From assembly GCF_003856495.1 (NCBI RefSeq), contig NZ_CP034118.1:1468001-1532000 (forward strand): 64,000 nt of DNA, read 5' to 3'. The notes beneath the pieces are model-generated. The model had not been told where the DNA came from and searched no databases. It saw nothing but the letters and a program-made list of their open reading frames with translations. Positions 53,746-64,000 of the stretch are shown in pieces. How positions within the stretch are numbered: position 1 is the stretch's first letter; each line of letters begins with the position of its first letter. Origin of the DNA: Staphylospora marina (GTDB lineage: Bacteria > Bacillota > Bacilli > Thermoactinomycetales > Thermoactinomycetaceae). Made by a program: the position numbers and the translations under genes.

Positions 53746-54102
53746 ATGGCCGGATCGCTCATGAGAGTATTGGGAATTGTTTTTGTTATTCTGGGCGCAG
53801 TCGGTTTCTTTGTTTCCTCGAACGACATCTTCAGCATGACCACGAGCCACAACGTGATCCACCTCGTCATCGGCCTCATCTTCCTGGGCGTCAGCGGAAA
53901 CGAATCGTACAGCCGGAAGACGTCTCTCGCGTTCGGGGTCCTGTTCCTGTTGGCCGGCGTATGGGGGCTGTTCTCCGACAACTTCCTGGGACTTTATTCC
54001 CCGACCGTTTACGACAACCTCGTTCACCTCGCGGCAGGAGTGCTGGCCTCCTATGTGGGTTACCGGGATTCTTCCGGAAAAGACGAAAGCACTTCCGCCT
54101 GA
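53746..54102 (+). CDS. DUF4383-like four-helix membrane protein
   Basis: 118 residues with four membrane helices (about 6-26, 33-50, 58-73, 83-104). Two HN/H-containing helix starts (SHNVIHLVIGLIFL and YDNLVHLAAGVLAS) are typical of the DUF4383 pattern. GGAGTG precedes the ATG at 53746. The promoter region has TATAAT at 53700-53705 with a TG before it, in an A/T-rich stretch. Function unknown. Confidence 0.7.
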   Translation: MAGSLMRVLGIVFVILGAVGFFVSSNDIFSMTTSHNVIHLVIGLIFLGVSGNESYSRKTSLAFGVLFLLAGVWGLFSDNFLGLYSPTVYDNLVHLAAGVLASYVGYRDSSGKDESTSA

Positions 54103-54230
54103 CGAAAATGAAAGCGCTGTCATGAATCGACGGCCGATCGAAACCGGATGAACGTCGCACCTCCGATCCAACATGAAAGCCGGGACCGCGCTCATCCGGC
54201 GGAGACGGTCACCGGCGAATCCGGCACTGA

Positions 54231-54258
54231 CCCGGGCAAGAAATTGCCCGGGTTTTTC
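54231..54258 (+). terminator. Terminator downstream of the DUF4383-like gene
   Basis: Nine-pair stem CCCGGGCAA/TTGCCCGGG with a four-base loop followed by five T. The 128 bp before it contain no gene. Confidence 0.85.
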
Positions 54259-54288
54259 CGTTTCAAGAAGCAGGGACACGGGAGGCTC

Positions 54289-55050
54289 TCAGCGTCTGGT
54301 GAATCCGCCTTCCGAGTGAATGACTTGTCCCGTGATCCATCCCGCTTCCGGGCTCGCCAGGAACCGGACCAGTTTCGCGGCATCTTCGGGAAGACCGATT
54401 CGTCCCAGAGCGAACTTTTCCCGGAGCCAATCGGCAAGTTCCGGGGAAATCCATCCGGTGTCGGTGGGACCCGGATTGACGGCATTGATCGTGATCCCTT
54501 TTTCACCCGCTTCCACAAAAGCATGTCGGGTGAACAGTTCCATGGTTCCCTTGGTGGCGGCATACACGATCTCGCCGGGCATGGGTCCGAGCGAAGAGCC
54601 GGAAACGATGTTGATGATCCGCCCGTGCTCTCCGTCGAACCGTCTGAAAAACTCCGAACAAAGAAGCATCGGAGCCCGGACGTTCACCGCCAGGTTCACG
54701 TCGATCAATTCGGGTGTCAACGCATCCAGACGGTCGGGAACCGAGTGACAGGCGTTGTTGACCAGGATCGACGGCCCCCCCATCGTTCTCCGGACCTCAT
54801 CCATCAATGCGGCGGGCGCTCCCGGATCCGCCAGATTCCACTCTCCGCATTCGACGCGCACACCCGTCTTTCGCAATTCATCCCGGAGCAGAAGGGGTTC
54901 GCGTTCATCCGACGTGTGGATGTCCCGGTCGTACGGGCTCCACCAGGTAAAATAGATGTCGACGCCGTCTTGCGCCAATTCCCTGCAGATGGCCGCTCCC
55001 AATCCTTTCCGTCTTCCCGCTCCCGTGACCAAGGCAATTCTGCGGTTCAA
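54289..55050 (-). CDS. SDR-family oxidoreductase
   Basis: 253-residue short-chain dehydrogenase. The cofactor loop is VTGAGRRKGLGAAICREL; NNACHSVP, the catalytic region IVSGSSLG and YAATKG (YxxxK) follow, and the C-terminus is typical (ASPEAGWITGQVIHSEGG). Start is TTG at 55050, eight bases after AAGGAGG. FabG-like, but the substrate is unknown. It is 63 bp from the channel gene on the same strand. Confidence 0.9.
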   Translation of the reverse strand: MNRRIALVTGAGRRKGLGAAICRELAQDGVDIYFTWWSPYDRDIHTSDEREPLLLRDELRKTGVRVECGEWNLADPGAPAALMDEVRRTMGGPSILVNNACHSVPDRLDALTPELIDVNLAVNVRAPMLLCSEFFRRFDGEHGRIINIVSGSSLGPMPGEIVYAATKGTMELFTRHAFVEAGEKGITINAVNPGPTDTGWISPELADWLREKFALGRIGLPEDAAKLVRFLASPEAGWITGQVIHSEGGFTRR

Positions 55051-55113
55051 TTTGTCCGCCTCCTTCCCTGAAGTTCGGTTGTCTATGATCCTTCACGCCC
55101 GTTTCTTCTCCGC

Positions 55114-55743
55114 TCAGGAACCGATGTCACGAAACCTTCCCGGACAAAGCGTCCCCGGAATTCTCCAGTCATACAGGAAAGAGATCATTCGAAGAACCAC
55201 GGCGAGAATGAAAACGATCACCATGCCGGTCCCCGAGTCGGCCCAGCCCAGACCGATGACCAGCCCGATCAGCCCGGACCAGAGCGCGTAGATTTCCTTC
55301 CGGAATACGAGCGGTTTGCGCCCCGCCAACACGTCCCGCACGATCCCTCCGCCGATTCCCGTCATCACCGCGGCAAACACCACCGCCACCAGAGGCAGGT
55401 TCTTGTTCACGGCATGAAGGGCCCCCTGGATGGAGAATGCGGCCAATCCGATCGCGTCAAAAAAATTGAGCCATTTTTTTCCCGTTCCCATCCAGACCCG
55501 GGGGAAGATGCAGACCACCGTGACGGCGATCAGCGCGGTGTATATCAGCCATTTCTGATTCCAAAGCATGGAGGGCGGCAAGCCGATCAGCACGTTTCGG
55601 ATGATTCCGCCTCCAAAGGCGGTCACCAAACCGAGGACGTACACGCCGAACAAATCATACCGTTCCTTGATGGCCACCAATGCCCCGCTGACCGCAAAAG
55701 CGGCGATTCCGAAGAAATTCAACAATTCCCAAGATAGTTCCAT
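55114..55743 (-). CDS. TRIC-type channel/UPF0126 membrane protein
   Basis: 209 residues with seven predicted membrane helices in two homologous halves. The paired motifs GGGIIRNVLIG and GGGIVRDVLAG mark the UPF0126/TRIC family, trimeric monovalent-cation channels. The start MELSWELLNF (55743) is preferred over an upstream open frame. Ion specificity is not shown. Confidence 0.88.
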   Translation of the reverse strand: MELSWELLNFFGIAAFAVSGALVAIKERYDLFGVYVLGLVTAFGGGIIRNVLIGLPPSMLWNQKWLIYTALIAVTVVCIFPRVWMGTGKKWLNFFDAIGLAAFSIQGALHAVNKNLPLVAVVFAAVMTGIGGGIVRDVLAGRKPLVFRKEIYALWSGLIGLVIGLGWADSGTGMVIVFILAVVLRMISFLYDWRIPGTLCPGRFRDIGS

Positions 55744-55968
55744 GCCGGCTCCCCTCAATTTCATGAAATCTGCCACAGTCGATATACTTTACCATATTTC
55801 CACTCTTTGAGGAACCATGTTTGTTTCGGAAACGGCGACATGAGTGCCTGCGAGCGGCTCACACAAGACCGGATCCGTCCGCAAGCGACGCGCTTCCGCC
55901 GGAATGCCCCCGCACTGAATGGGCAAAATATCCGTATCCATGAATTTGTGAGGGTCAAGGTGGTTCCG

Positions 55969-56532
55969 ATGATCCGTCGTTTCATCATCATGCTTTGGAC
56001 CGTCTGGGACACGGTATACAGTACGTGCAGCCGGCTCAAACATGTAAAAAAAAGAGAAAACATCTTCCGGGTGGTCGTGAAACGATACCGCGGAGAAGAA
56101 ATCCGCACAGAAGACGGCGTTTCCCTCAAACCGGGAGATTGGTACGCGCAACTGCACCTGCACAATTCCAGACTGGCCGCGTTGTTGCTGGATGTCCCGA
56201 AGAATGAATTCGCCTGGGCACTCACATTGACGAAATTCGTCCGAAAATCGCTCCCCGGATTGGCCCGCTTTTTGGATCAGCACCCCCTGTCACGGGAAAT
56301 CAAAGTGATTTTGGGAACCACTTTCTTGACCAAAGGATCCGGAAAGCTCGGGTTCGAGGTGGCTCCCATGCCCCGCTGTTGGCAGAGACGGCTGAAGGTC
56401 ATGAGCATCCGACTGATCTTCCTGTTGTGTCATCCCAACGGGTGGCGGGAGATTCGCAGTCGCTCGGACAAGCTGATTCCGCAGCGGGTATATATGTCCC
56501 GTGAAAGACTGAATCAGGTGCACGGAGCGTGA
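55969..56532 (+). CDS. YkoP-like protein
   Basis: 187 residues. AAGGTGG precedes the ATG at 55969; the frame is open earlier but without a site. N-terminal hydrophobic residues (MIRRFIIMLWTVWDTVY) are followed by a globular domain with GDWYAQLHLHNSRLAALL, resembling the domain of B. subtilis YkoP, which neighbours a glycosyltransferase (YkoN). It overlaps the next gene by 4 bp at an alternative GTG. Function unknown, possibly lipid-glycosylation related. Confidence 0.65.
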   Translation: MIRRFIIMLWTVWDTVYSTCSRLKHVKKRENIFRVVVKRYRGEEIRTEDGVSLKPGDWYAQLHLHNSRLAALLLDVPKNEFAWALTLTKFVRKSLPGLARFLDQHPLSREIKVILGTTFLTKGSGKLGFEVAPMPRCWQRRLKVMSIRLIFLLCHPNGWREIRSRSDKLIPQRVYMSRERLNQVHGA

Positions 56533-56540
56533 GAACGTTG

Positions 56541-57653
56541 ATGAACGGAGTGCTCATCCTCACGGAGAACATGGCGGGATGGGGACACTACAGTGCCGCG
56601 CGGGCACTGAAAAAGGCCCTGCACATGCAAAACCCCGAAGTCGAAGTGGTGATCGAACGGTTGCTCCCGCGCATCAGCACAAGCCTGGAACGGGCGGTGA
56701 GCAAGTGCTATCTGGAAACGATCAGACACGTTCCACGCTTGTGGGGAGCCGCTTACGACAAAGAGCGCTGGTTCGGCCAACTCCTGCGGGGACCGCTCGG
56801 AATGTTGACCGCTTCCGCCCTTCGCCCGCTCATCCGGAAATGGCGTCCTCGCGTCATCATTTGCACCCACTCCCTGCCGTTGGCAGCCTGCGCGCAGCTC
56901 AAACGGGAAGGAGCCGATTTCACGCTGGGAGCCGCCGTCACCGATTTCGGCATCCACCATTTTTGGCTGTGCCCGGAAGTCGATTTTTATTTCCTGGCCC
57001 ATGAGAGCCTGACCGAATTGCCGCCTTTGAAAAAATGCGGCTCCAAAACGTTCGCCACGGGAATCCCCGTGGATCCGGCCTTTTCCCTGTTGGACGATCA
57101 AAAGGAGAAGTGGCGCCGAACATGCGGTTTGGAACCCGACCGGTTCACCCTGCTGCTGCTGGGCGGCGGAAGCGGGATCGGTCCCTATCTTGAATGCCTC
57201 CGACATCTGCTGCCCGCAAGTGTCGAACGTCGCTGGCAACTCGTGGTGATCACCGGGAACAATTCGTCCCTCCACGAAGAGGTCAGGCGCATGTGCTCGG
57301 GCGTCCCCCATGTCACCCCTCTGAAGTTCGTCCACAACATGAACGAGTGGATGGCCGCGGCCGATGTGGTGATCGGCAAGCCGGGGGGAATGACCACGTC
57401 CGAGACATTGGCGGCAGGGGTTCCGATGCTGATCATCAACCCGATTCCGGGTCAGGAAGAAAAAAACAGCCGGTTTCTCACTGAAAAACAGGTGGCGATC
57501 CGGGAAGACCGCCCCGCGAAAATCCCGGAGGTTCTGGGAGCCCTGGATGATGAACCCCACAGATTGAAGGAACTTTCGAGGCAGGCGCGCCGCATCGGCA
57601 AACCGCGGTCCGCCACGGATGCCGCCCGGGAAATCCTGAGACATGTCTTCTGA
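56541..57653 (+). CDS. MGDG-synthase/UgtP-like glycosyltransferase
   Basis: 370 residues, GT28-type. The N-terminal acceptor motif LILTENMAGWGHYSAARALK and the C-terminal nucleotide-sugar motif GKPGGMTTSETLAAGVPMLI are clear, and the linker has LLLLGGGSGIGPY. Likely adds a sugar to diacylglycerol at the membrane. A GTG at 56529 overlapping the previous stop is an alternative start. It is paired with the YkoP-like gene; a similar pair (ykoN-ykoP) occurs in B. subtilis. Confidence 0.87.
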   Translation: MNGVLILTENMAGWGHYSAARALKKALHMQNPEVEVVIERLLPRISTSLERAVSKCYLETIRHVPRLWGAAYDKERWFGQLLRGPLGMLTASALRPLIRKWRPRVIICTHSLPLAACAQLKREGADFTLGAAVTDFGIHHFWLCPEVDFYFLAHESLTELPPLKKCGSKTFATGIPVDPAFSLLDDQKEKWRRTCGLEPDRFTLLLLGGGSGIGPYLECLRHLLPASVERRWQLVVITGNNSSLHEEVRRMCSGVPHVTPLKFVHNMNEWMAAADVVIGKPGGMTTSETLAAGVPMLIINPIPGQEEKNSRFLTEKQVAIREDRPAKIPEVLGALDDEPHRLKELSRQARRIGKPRSATDAAREILRHVF

Positions 57654-57994
57654 AAAACAAAAACGGCTCCCGGTTTCGGAAGCCTCATCAGCAGATTTCA
57701 TTGGGGAGGACAGGCGGTCGAAAAGCAAAGATTGCGGGTACCCGGCCGCCGGCACTCTCCGGACCGGTTTCCCCTTTGCCAGTCGACCTGTTCCTACAGT
57801 TGAAATTATAATAATATGTAGATTTGTATGTCAATAGACAATTTATCCATTTTTATTTCATCTCCGCCTGATTTTTGCTGTTCCCGAAATTTTTTAGCTT
57901 TGTATTTTCCGAAGAGAAGGAATTTTATTTATAATTGTCAAATTCATTCTGTGCAGTACCCCATCCATGATCAAAAAGGAGGATGCCCTGCGAC
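57654..57994. other. Intergenic region with A/T-rich core
   Basis: No gene seen. 57790-57940 is markedly A/T-rich compared with its surroundings and contains TATAAT near 57931 and several ATTTT runs, a likely promoter region of the aldehyde dehydrogenase gene. No confident -35 element or terminator was found. Confidence 0.4.
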
Positions 57995-59527
57995 ATGACT
58001 GTCAAGCTTTCCGTCTTCAAGGCGCCGAACACGGAAGGAAGTCTGCTCCGGTTCAAACCGAAGTATGACAACTTCATCGGCGGTGAATGGGTCCCCCCCG
58101 TAAACGGGGAGTATTTTGAAAACCCCTCACCCGTCGACGGAAAAGTGTTCACCCGGGTGCCCCGTTCCCGCAAGGAAGACATTGAACTGGCACTGGACGC
58201 GGCTCACCGGGCGAAAGAAAAATGGGCAAACACCTCTGCCACCCGGCGCAGCAACATTTTGCTGAAGATCGCCGACCGACTGGAAGAAAATCTTGAGCTG
58301 TTCGCTCTTGCCGAAACCTGGGACAACGGAAAACCGATCCGGGAAACCCTGAATGCCGACCTCCCGCTGGCCATTGATCATTTCCGGTATTTTGCCGGCG
58401 TCATCCGCGGTGAGGAGGGAGGCGTGTCCGAAATCGATGCCCGTACCCTTTCCCTCCACATCAAGGAACCGATCGGAGTTGTCGGACAAATCATCCCCTG
58501 GAACTTTCCGCTCTTGATGGCCGCATGGAAATTGGCACCCGCACTCGCCGCCGGCAACTGCGTCGTCCTCAAACCCGCCGAACAAACTCCCGTCACCGTA
58601 CTCCTGTTTGCCGAACTGATCGCCGATCTGCTTCCCCCGGGTGTGCTCAACATCGTCAACGGCTTCGGACCGGAAGCCGGAAAGCCGCTTGCCACCTCTC
58701 CGCGGGTGGGAAAAGTGGCGTTCACCGGTGAAACGACCACCGGTCGCCTCATCATGCAGTACGCCTCCGAAAACATCGTTCCCGTCACGCTGGAGCTGGG
58801 CGGAAAATCCCCGAACATCTTTACGGAAAGCGTGTTGGCGCAAGACGATGAATTCCTGGAAAAAGCGCTGGAAGGCTTCACGATGTTCGCCCTGAACCAA
58901 GGGGAAGTTTGCACCTGTCCGTCGCGCGCGCTCATCCAAGAGTCCATCTACGATGAATTCATGGCCCGCGCACTGGAACGGGTGAAGAAAATCAAGCTGG
59001 GAGATCCTCTCGATCCGGAAACCATGATGGGGGCTCAGGCTTCGTCCGACCAGTTCGAAAAAATCCTCAGCTACATCGATTTGGGCCATCAGGAAGGAGC
59101 GAAATGCCTCACCGGAGGCAAACCGTTCCAAAACGAAAAGTATCCGGACGGCTTCTACATCGAACCCACCGTGTTCGCCGGTCACAACCGGATGCGCATC
59201 TTCCAGGAAGAGATTTTCGGCCCCGTGGTGTCGGTCACGACGTTCCGCGATGAATCCGATCTCCTGGAGATCGCCAACGACACGCTGTACGGACTGGGAG
59301 CCGGCGTGTGGACGCGCGACGTGCACCAGGCTTACCAGATCGCGCGACGGATCGAGGCGGGACGCGTCTGGGTCAACTGCTATCACTTGTATCCGGCGCA
59401 TGCCGCGTTCGGAGGATACAAGCAATCGGGAATCGGCCGGGAAACGCACAAAATGATGCTGGATCATTATCGCCAAACCAAAAACCTGCTGATTTCCTAC
59501 GACAAAAGGCCCACGGGACTTTTCTGA
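57995..59527 (+). CDS. NAD-dependent aldehyde dehydrogenase (AldB/ExaC type)
   Basis: 510 residues. The catalytic Cys lies in [20 protein letters not shown] and the general base Glu in [10 protein letters not shown], with [10 protein letters not shown] at the N-terminus. This fits acetaldehyde/medium-chain aldehyde dehydrogenases that sit beside a DUF779 gene. The ATG at 57995 is 12 bases after AAGGAGG; the ATG abutting that site (57983) is too close. DUF779 follows. Confidence 0.92.
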   Translation: MTVKLSVFKAPNTEGSLLRFKPKYDNFIGGEWVPPVNGEYFENPSPVDGKVFTRVPRSRKEDIELALDAAHRAKEKWANTSATRRSNILLKIADRLEENLELFALAETWDNGKPIRETLNADLPLAIDHFRYFAGVIRGEEGGVSEIDARTLSLHIKEPIGVVGQIIPWNFPLLMAAWKLAPALAAGNCVVLKPAEQTPVTVLLFAELIADLLPPGVLNIVNGFGPEAGKPLATSPRVGKVAFTGETTTGRLIMQYASENIVPVTLELGGKSPNIFTESVLAQDDEFLEKALEGFTMFALNQGEVCTCPSRALIQESIYDEFMARALERVKKIKLGDPLDPETMMGAQASSDQFEKILSYIDLGHQEGAKCLTGGKPFQNEKYPDGFYIEPTVFAGHNRMRIFQEEIFGPVVSVTTFRDESDLLEIANDTLYGLGAGVWTRDVHQAYQIARRIEAGRVWVNCYHLYPAHAAFGGYKQSGIGRETHKMMLDHYRQTKNLLISYDKRPTGLF

Positions 59528-59540
59528 CGGGTGCAGGCGG

Positions 59541-59921
59541 ATGGAAACCGTGAAACGCGTACTGGTGACGGACCGGGCCCGCGAGGTGATCGAACGCCTC
59601 CGGGCCGAGCACGGAGAGCTGATGTTTCATCAGAGCGGAGGATGTTGTGACGGCTCCTCCCCCATGTGCTACCCAGCCGGGGAATTCCGGATCGGCGGCA
59701 GCGACGTGAAGATCGGGGAGATCGCCGGCTGTCCGTTTTACATGTCCCGCTCCCAGTTCGAATACTGGAAACACACGCAGCTGACCGTCGACGTGATCCC
59801 CGGTCGGGGAGCCTCCTTTTCTCTGGAGATTCCGCTGGGCGTGCGTTTCATCATCCGCTCCCGCCTGTTCACTCCGGAAGAACGGGAACGACTGGAACCC
59901 GTTCTGGGCGGAGAATCATAA
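59541..59921 (+). CDS. DUF779 family protein
   Basis: 126 residues. A cysteine-rich N-terminal part (HQSGGCCDGSSPMCYPAGEF, then AGCPFYMSRSQFEYW) is the hallmark of DUF779. Members lie next to aldehyde dehydrogenase genes, and the two are often cotranscribed; here they are 13 bp apart. The cysteines suggest metal binding. No biochemical role is established. A strong terminator follows. Confidence 0.88.
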   Translation: METVKRVLVTDRAREVIERLRAEHGELMFHQSGGCCDGSSPMCYPAGEFRIGGSDVKIGEIAGCPFYMSRSQFEYWKHTQLTVDVIPGRGASFSLEIPLGVRFIIRSRLFTPEERERLEPVLGGES

Positions 59922-60010
59922 ATCTCCGAATCCGAAGGGTCGGCAAGATCCCGGCAACCTCACGGGACGGATGCGAGGCAGGCAACGGGAATGAAATCCG
60001 GCGCGAAAAC

Positions 60011-60045
60011 GGGTTTGCGGCACGACCGCAAGCCCTTTCTTTTTG
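60011..60045 (+). terminator. Terminator after the DUF779 gene
   Basis: Ten-pair stem GGGTTTGCGG/CCGCAAGCCC with a five-base loop followed by ttTctttttg. Confidence 0.9.
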
Positions 60046-60060
60046 AATAGAAAGAAAATA

Positions 60061-60089
60061 TTGAGATAAAATCATATTCCATATATAAT
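60061..60089 (+). promoter_or_regulatory. Promoter of the alpha-amylase gene
   Basis: TTGAGA (60061-60066), 17-bp spacer, TATAAT (60084-60089), in an A/T-rich stretch. It yields a leader of about 100 bases. Confidence 0.85.
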
Positions 60090-60094
60090 AATAA

Positions 60095-61743
<1,649 letters not shown>

Positions 61744-61744
<1 letters not shown>

Positions 61745-61784
61745 GAAAAGCCGGATTCGGGGCAATCCCCGAACCGGCTTTTTC
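61744..61784. terminator. Bidirectional terminator between amylase and azlD
   Basis: Stem AAAAGCCGG..TTCGGGG/CCCCGAA..CCGGCTTTT with a four-base loop and one unpaired base, T-rich on both strands. It serves both convergent genes. Confidence 0.9.
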
Positions 61785-62088
61785 ATGTCATGCCTTTCAG
61801 CACCGCGGCGGCCGCGATGGCTCCTCCCACCACAAACAACAGATGAAGGCGCAGCCAAGCCAGGAGGACCGCCGTCGCTCCTCCGATCAGTCCGATCCAC
61901 GGACGGGTCTCATCCACGGTGAGGATCCCCGGAAAAATCAGGGCTCCGAGAGCGGCGTACGGAATGGCTTCCAGCCAACGTTTCACGGCCGGTGACAGGT
62001 TGATCCGGCCCACCAGGAGGGCCGGCACCACGCGCGGAACGGCGGTCACCACCGCCATCCCCAGGATGACCCACATGATCTCGCTCAT
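61783..62088 (-). CDS. azlD: AzlD-family branched-chain amino acid export subunit
   Basis: 101 residues with three to four membrane helices. The start MSEIMWVILGMAVVTAVPRV and the VPRVVPALLVG pattern are typical of AzlD. Its start overlaps the azlC stop by 4 bp. Confidence 0.9.
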   Translation of the reverse strand: MSEIMWVILGMAVVTAVPRVVPALLVGRINLSPAVKRWLEAIPYAALGALIFPGILTVDETRPWIGLIGGATAVLLAWLRLHLLFVVGGAIAAAAVLKGMT

Positions 62089-62804
62089 TCTCTTCCATCC
62101 CCCCGTTTGAACAACCAAATTCCCGCCATCGCTCCGACCACGATGGAGAGCACCTTGGCCCATCCGGACGGAACCACACCGGCAAACAACGTGCTCAACA
62201 ACATTCCCGCCACCGCCACCACTCCCCCGCGGGGATTCTCACGGGCGGCCGGTACAAGAAGCCCGATGAACATGGCATACAGGGCGATCACCATGCCGGA
62301 GCTGACCGATTCGGGGATCACCTCCGCCAGCGCACCGCCCGCCCATGTCCCGAGCACCCAGGAAGCATGGGCCGTCACGAACAGACCGGCCAAATAACCT
62401 TCCGTTCCGTCCCCTTTCCGGGCATCCCGACCTCCCAGCGACGCGATCGCGAACGTCTCGTCCGTGATCCCCAATGAAACGGGTATTCTCCACCGGGCTC
62501 CGATCCCTTCAAACCGGTTCATCAACGCCAGGCTCATCACGAAATGGCGAAAATTGAGCACCAGGGTGGCGATCACGATCTCCAGCGCCGCCACATGGCC
62601 GGTAAGCATCTGGACCGCCATGAACTGGCTGGCTCCCGCGTACACAAAGAAAGACATCGCCACGGCCTGCGGAATCGCCAGCCCTCCCTGGACCGCGATC
62701 ATTCCGAAAGCCATGGCGATCGGCACATATCCCACCACGATCGGAACCGCCGCTTTCACTCCTTTGCCAAACCCATGCTTGTCCCATGCGGCAGCATGCA
62801 ACAC
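62085..62804 (-). CDS. azlC: AzlC-family branched-chain amino acid export subunit
   Basis: 239 residues with about seven to eight membrane helices. PIVVGYVPIAMAFGMIA and the FVYAGASQFMAVQML segment are AzlC hallmarks. A GTG at 62804, a TTG at 62801 or the region before the first helix could be the start; a GAGAGGG lies upstream. It pairs with AzlD to export valine, leucine and isoleucine analogues. No regulator is adjacent. Confidence 0.9.
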   Translation of the reverse strand: MLHAAAWDKHGFGKGVKAAVPIVVGYVPIAMAFGMIAVQGGLAIPQAVAMSFFVYAGASQFMAVQMLTGHVAALEIVIATLVLNFRHFVMSLALMNRFEGIGARWRIPVSLGITDETFAIASLGGRDARKGDGTEGYLAGLFVTAHASWVLGTWAGGALAEVIPESVSSGMVIALYAMFIGLLVPAARENPRGGVVAVAGMLLSTLFAGVVPSGWAKVLSIVVGAMAGIWLFKRGDGRE

Positions 62805-63086
62805 GCATCCCTCTCTTTCTTCCGGAACATATTAGCAAAAGTATAAACCATTTGCCATCAATTCGGAAAACCATTTTTTTCAAAACAATCCGATCCGAAG
62901 AAACATGATTTTCCCTGTTTCAGCGAAGCAGAGCCGGGCCATCGACCCCGGAGTCTCCTGACGGCTCCGGGCGGCCTGCCACGCTCATTGACAAGCCGGC
63001 CTTGTTTTTCTGAAAATGGACTCATCAACAAATCATCCGAATTCAAGCATTGCGGAAAAATTTTGCTCTGAAAGGGGAATTCGCCG

Positions 63087-64000
63087 ATGAGCACGCCCTC
63101 GACGTTTCGCGCCTGGGTCATCGACCGGAGCGAAGGAAAAAACGACGTGGAACTGAAAACGCTCACACCCGACGATCTTCCGCATGAAGGAGACGTCCTG
63201 GTCCGCGTCTTGTATTCGAGCCTCAACTACAAGGACGGGCTGGCCGTCACCGGCAAAGGAAAAATTTTGCGTCGCTACCCGATCGCTCCCGGCATCGATC
63301 TGGCCGGCGTGGTGGAGGAATCCTCCTCTCCCCGGTACAAACCCGGAGACAAGGTCATCCTGACCGGCTGGGAAACCGGAGAAACATACTGGGGCGGATA
63401 CAGCCAGTATGTCCGCGTCCGTTCGGAGACGTTGGTTCCGCTGCCCGACGGAATGTCCCCCAAACATGCCATGAGCATCGGAACAGCCGGACTGACGGCC
63501 ATGTTGTCGGTGATGGCCCTTGAAAAACACGGATTTGACAAAGAGCGGGAAGTGGTGGTGACCGGAGCCGGCGGCGGTGTGGGCAGCTTGTCTGTCATTC
63601 TGCTGAGCCGGACCGGATGCAAGGTGGTGGCCTCCACCGGTCGCCAAGAGTTGCACGACTGGTTGAAAGAATGCGGTGCCCAAGAAGTGATCGGCCGGGA
63701 AGAACTGTCCAGGGACGGCAATCCCTTGGAATCCGGCCGATGGGGAGGTGCCGTGGACACGGTCGGGGGCAAAACCCTTGCCGGCATCCTGCGCGGCGTG
63801 GCCTTGCACGGAACCGTCGCCGCCTGCGGACTGGCCGGCGGAGCCACCTTCACCACCACCGTGTTCCCGTTCATTTTGCGCGGAGTCAAGCTGATCGGCA
63901 TCGATTCCAACTATTGTCCGAACGACGTCCGGACGGAGGCATGGAACCGGCTTGGGGAACTGCTCGACGAACAGACGCTGGACAAACTGACCCAAGTCCG
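63087..64000 (+). CDS. YhdH/AcuI-type acrylyl-CoA reductase-like protein, 3' end cut
   Basis: MDR-superfamily quinone oxidoreductase-like protein. The frame is open from ATG 63087 (AAAGGGG upstream) to the window end, about 304 residues of roughly 330. Landmarks are SSLNYKDGLAVTGKG, GIDLAGVVEESS and the NADPH motif GAGGGVGSLSV, which match the YhdH/AcuI family. Substrate unproven. Confidence 0.85.
   Translation, partial: MSTPSTFRAWVIDRSEGKNDVELKTLTPDDLPHEGDVLVRVLYSSLNYKDGLAVTGKGKILRRYPIAPGIDLAGVVEESSSPRYKPGDKVILTGWETGETYWGGYSQYVRVRSETLVPLPDGMSPKHAMSIGTAGLTAMLSVMALEKHGFDKEREVVVTGAGGGVGSLSVILLSRTGCKVVASTGRQELHDWLKECGAQEVIGREELSRDGNPLESGRWGGAVDTVGGKTLAGILRGVALHGTVAACGLAGGATFTTTVFPFILRGVKLIGIDSNYCPNDVRTEAWNRLGELLDEQTLDKLTQV

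Noticed and set aside
62805..63086. Riboswitch or small gene between azlC and the acrylyl-CoA reductase-like gene
   Set aside because: Only weak G/C-rich pairing was found; no known leader class, no open frame with a ribosome-binding site.

Overview
The window suggests a spore-forming, GC-rich, thermophile-like member of the Firmicutes, most probably of the family Thermoactinomycetaceae. The gene order follows the Bacillus subtilis spo/dap, pnp, nusA-infB, rpsB and sucCD-topA-codY blocks almost gene for gene. Dipicolinate synthase genes and a Spo0E-like protein show endospore formation. The fla/che operon that lies between codY and rpsB in B. subtilis is absent, which fits a non-motile mycelial organism. 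The family assignment is inference.

Layout. Positions 1-48240 are almost entirely minus-strand housekeeping genes, described here from high to low coordinates, the direction of transcription. A 42-residue membrane protein is followed by sucC-sucD, dprA, topA, trmFO, hslV-hslU and codY. Next come rpsB-tsf, pyrH-frr, uppS-cdsA-dxr-rseP and proS. A 23S-5S-tRNA-Thr(GGT) unit with no 16S gene follows, then a cell-wall-anchored surface protein, msrB and (plus strand) pepF. After these come rimP-nusA-ylxR-ylxQ-infB-ylxP-rbfA-nrnA-truB-ribF, rpsO, pnp, ylxY, mlpA, dut, a Spo0E-like gene, ymxH, spoVFA-spoVFB, asd-dapG-dapA and a truncated ribonuclease J gene. Positions 48241-64000 are accessory and on mixed strands. 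They hold a secreted cupredoxin, a DUF1292-like protein, a PH-domain protein, hemZ, a secreted TolB-like protein and a CAP-domain protein. They also hold a DUF4383-like membrane protein, an SDR oxidoreductase, a TRIC-type channel, a YkoP-like protein with an MGDG-synthase-like glycosyltransferase, an aldehyde dehydrogenase with its DUF779 partner, a secreted alpha-amylase, azlCD, and a truncated acrylyl-CoA-reductase-like gene.

How the genes work together. asd, dapG and dapA make dihydrodipicolinate, which spoVFAB oxidises to spore dipicolinic acid from its own sigma-K-type promoter. The rimP-infB block is the transcription/translation-factor operon and begins with a leader hairpin that resembles the NusA-dependent attenuator of B. 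subtilis. rpsB-tsf-pyrH-frr, uppS-cdsA-dxr-rseP and proS supply translation, isoprenoid and phospholipid precursors, and membrane proteolysis.

The most unusual structure is the ribosomal RNA unit at about 24763-28453. It has a complete-looking 23S gene with its own promoter (TTGCAT, 17 bp, TATATT), both arms of a long processing stalk, a 5S gene, a tRNA-Thr and two terminators. Instead of a 16S gene, proS and its terminator lie directly upstream. The unit sits where polC is found in B. subtilis. No transposase, phage gene or CRISPR array was seen.
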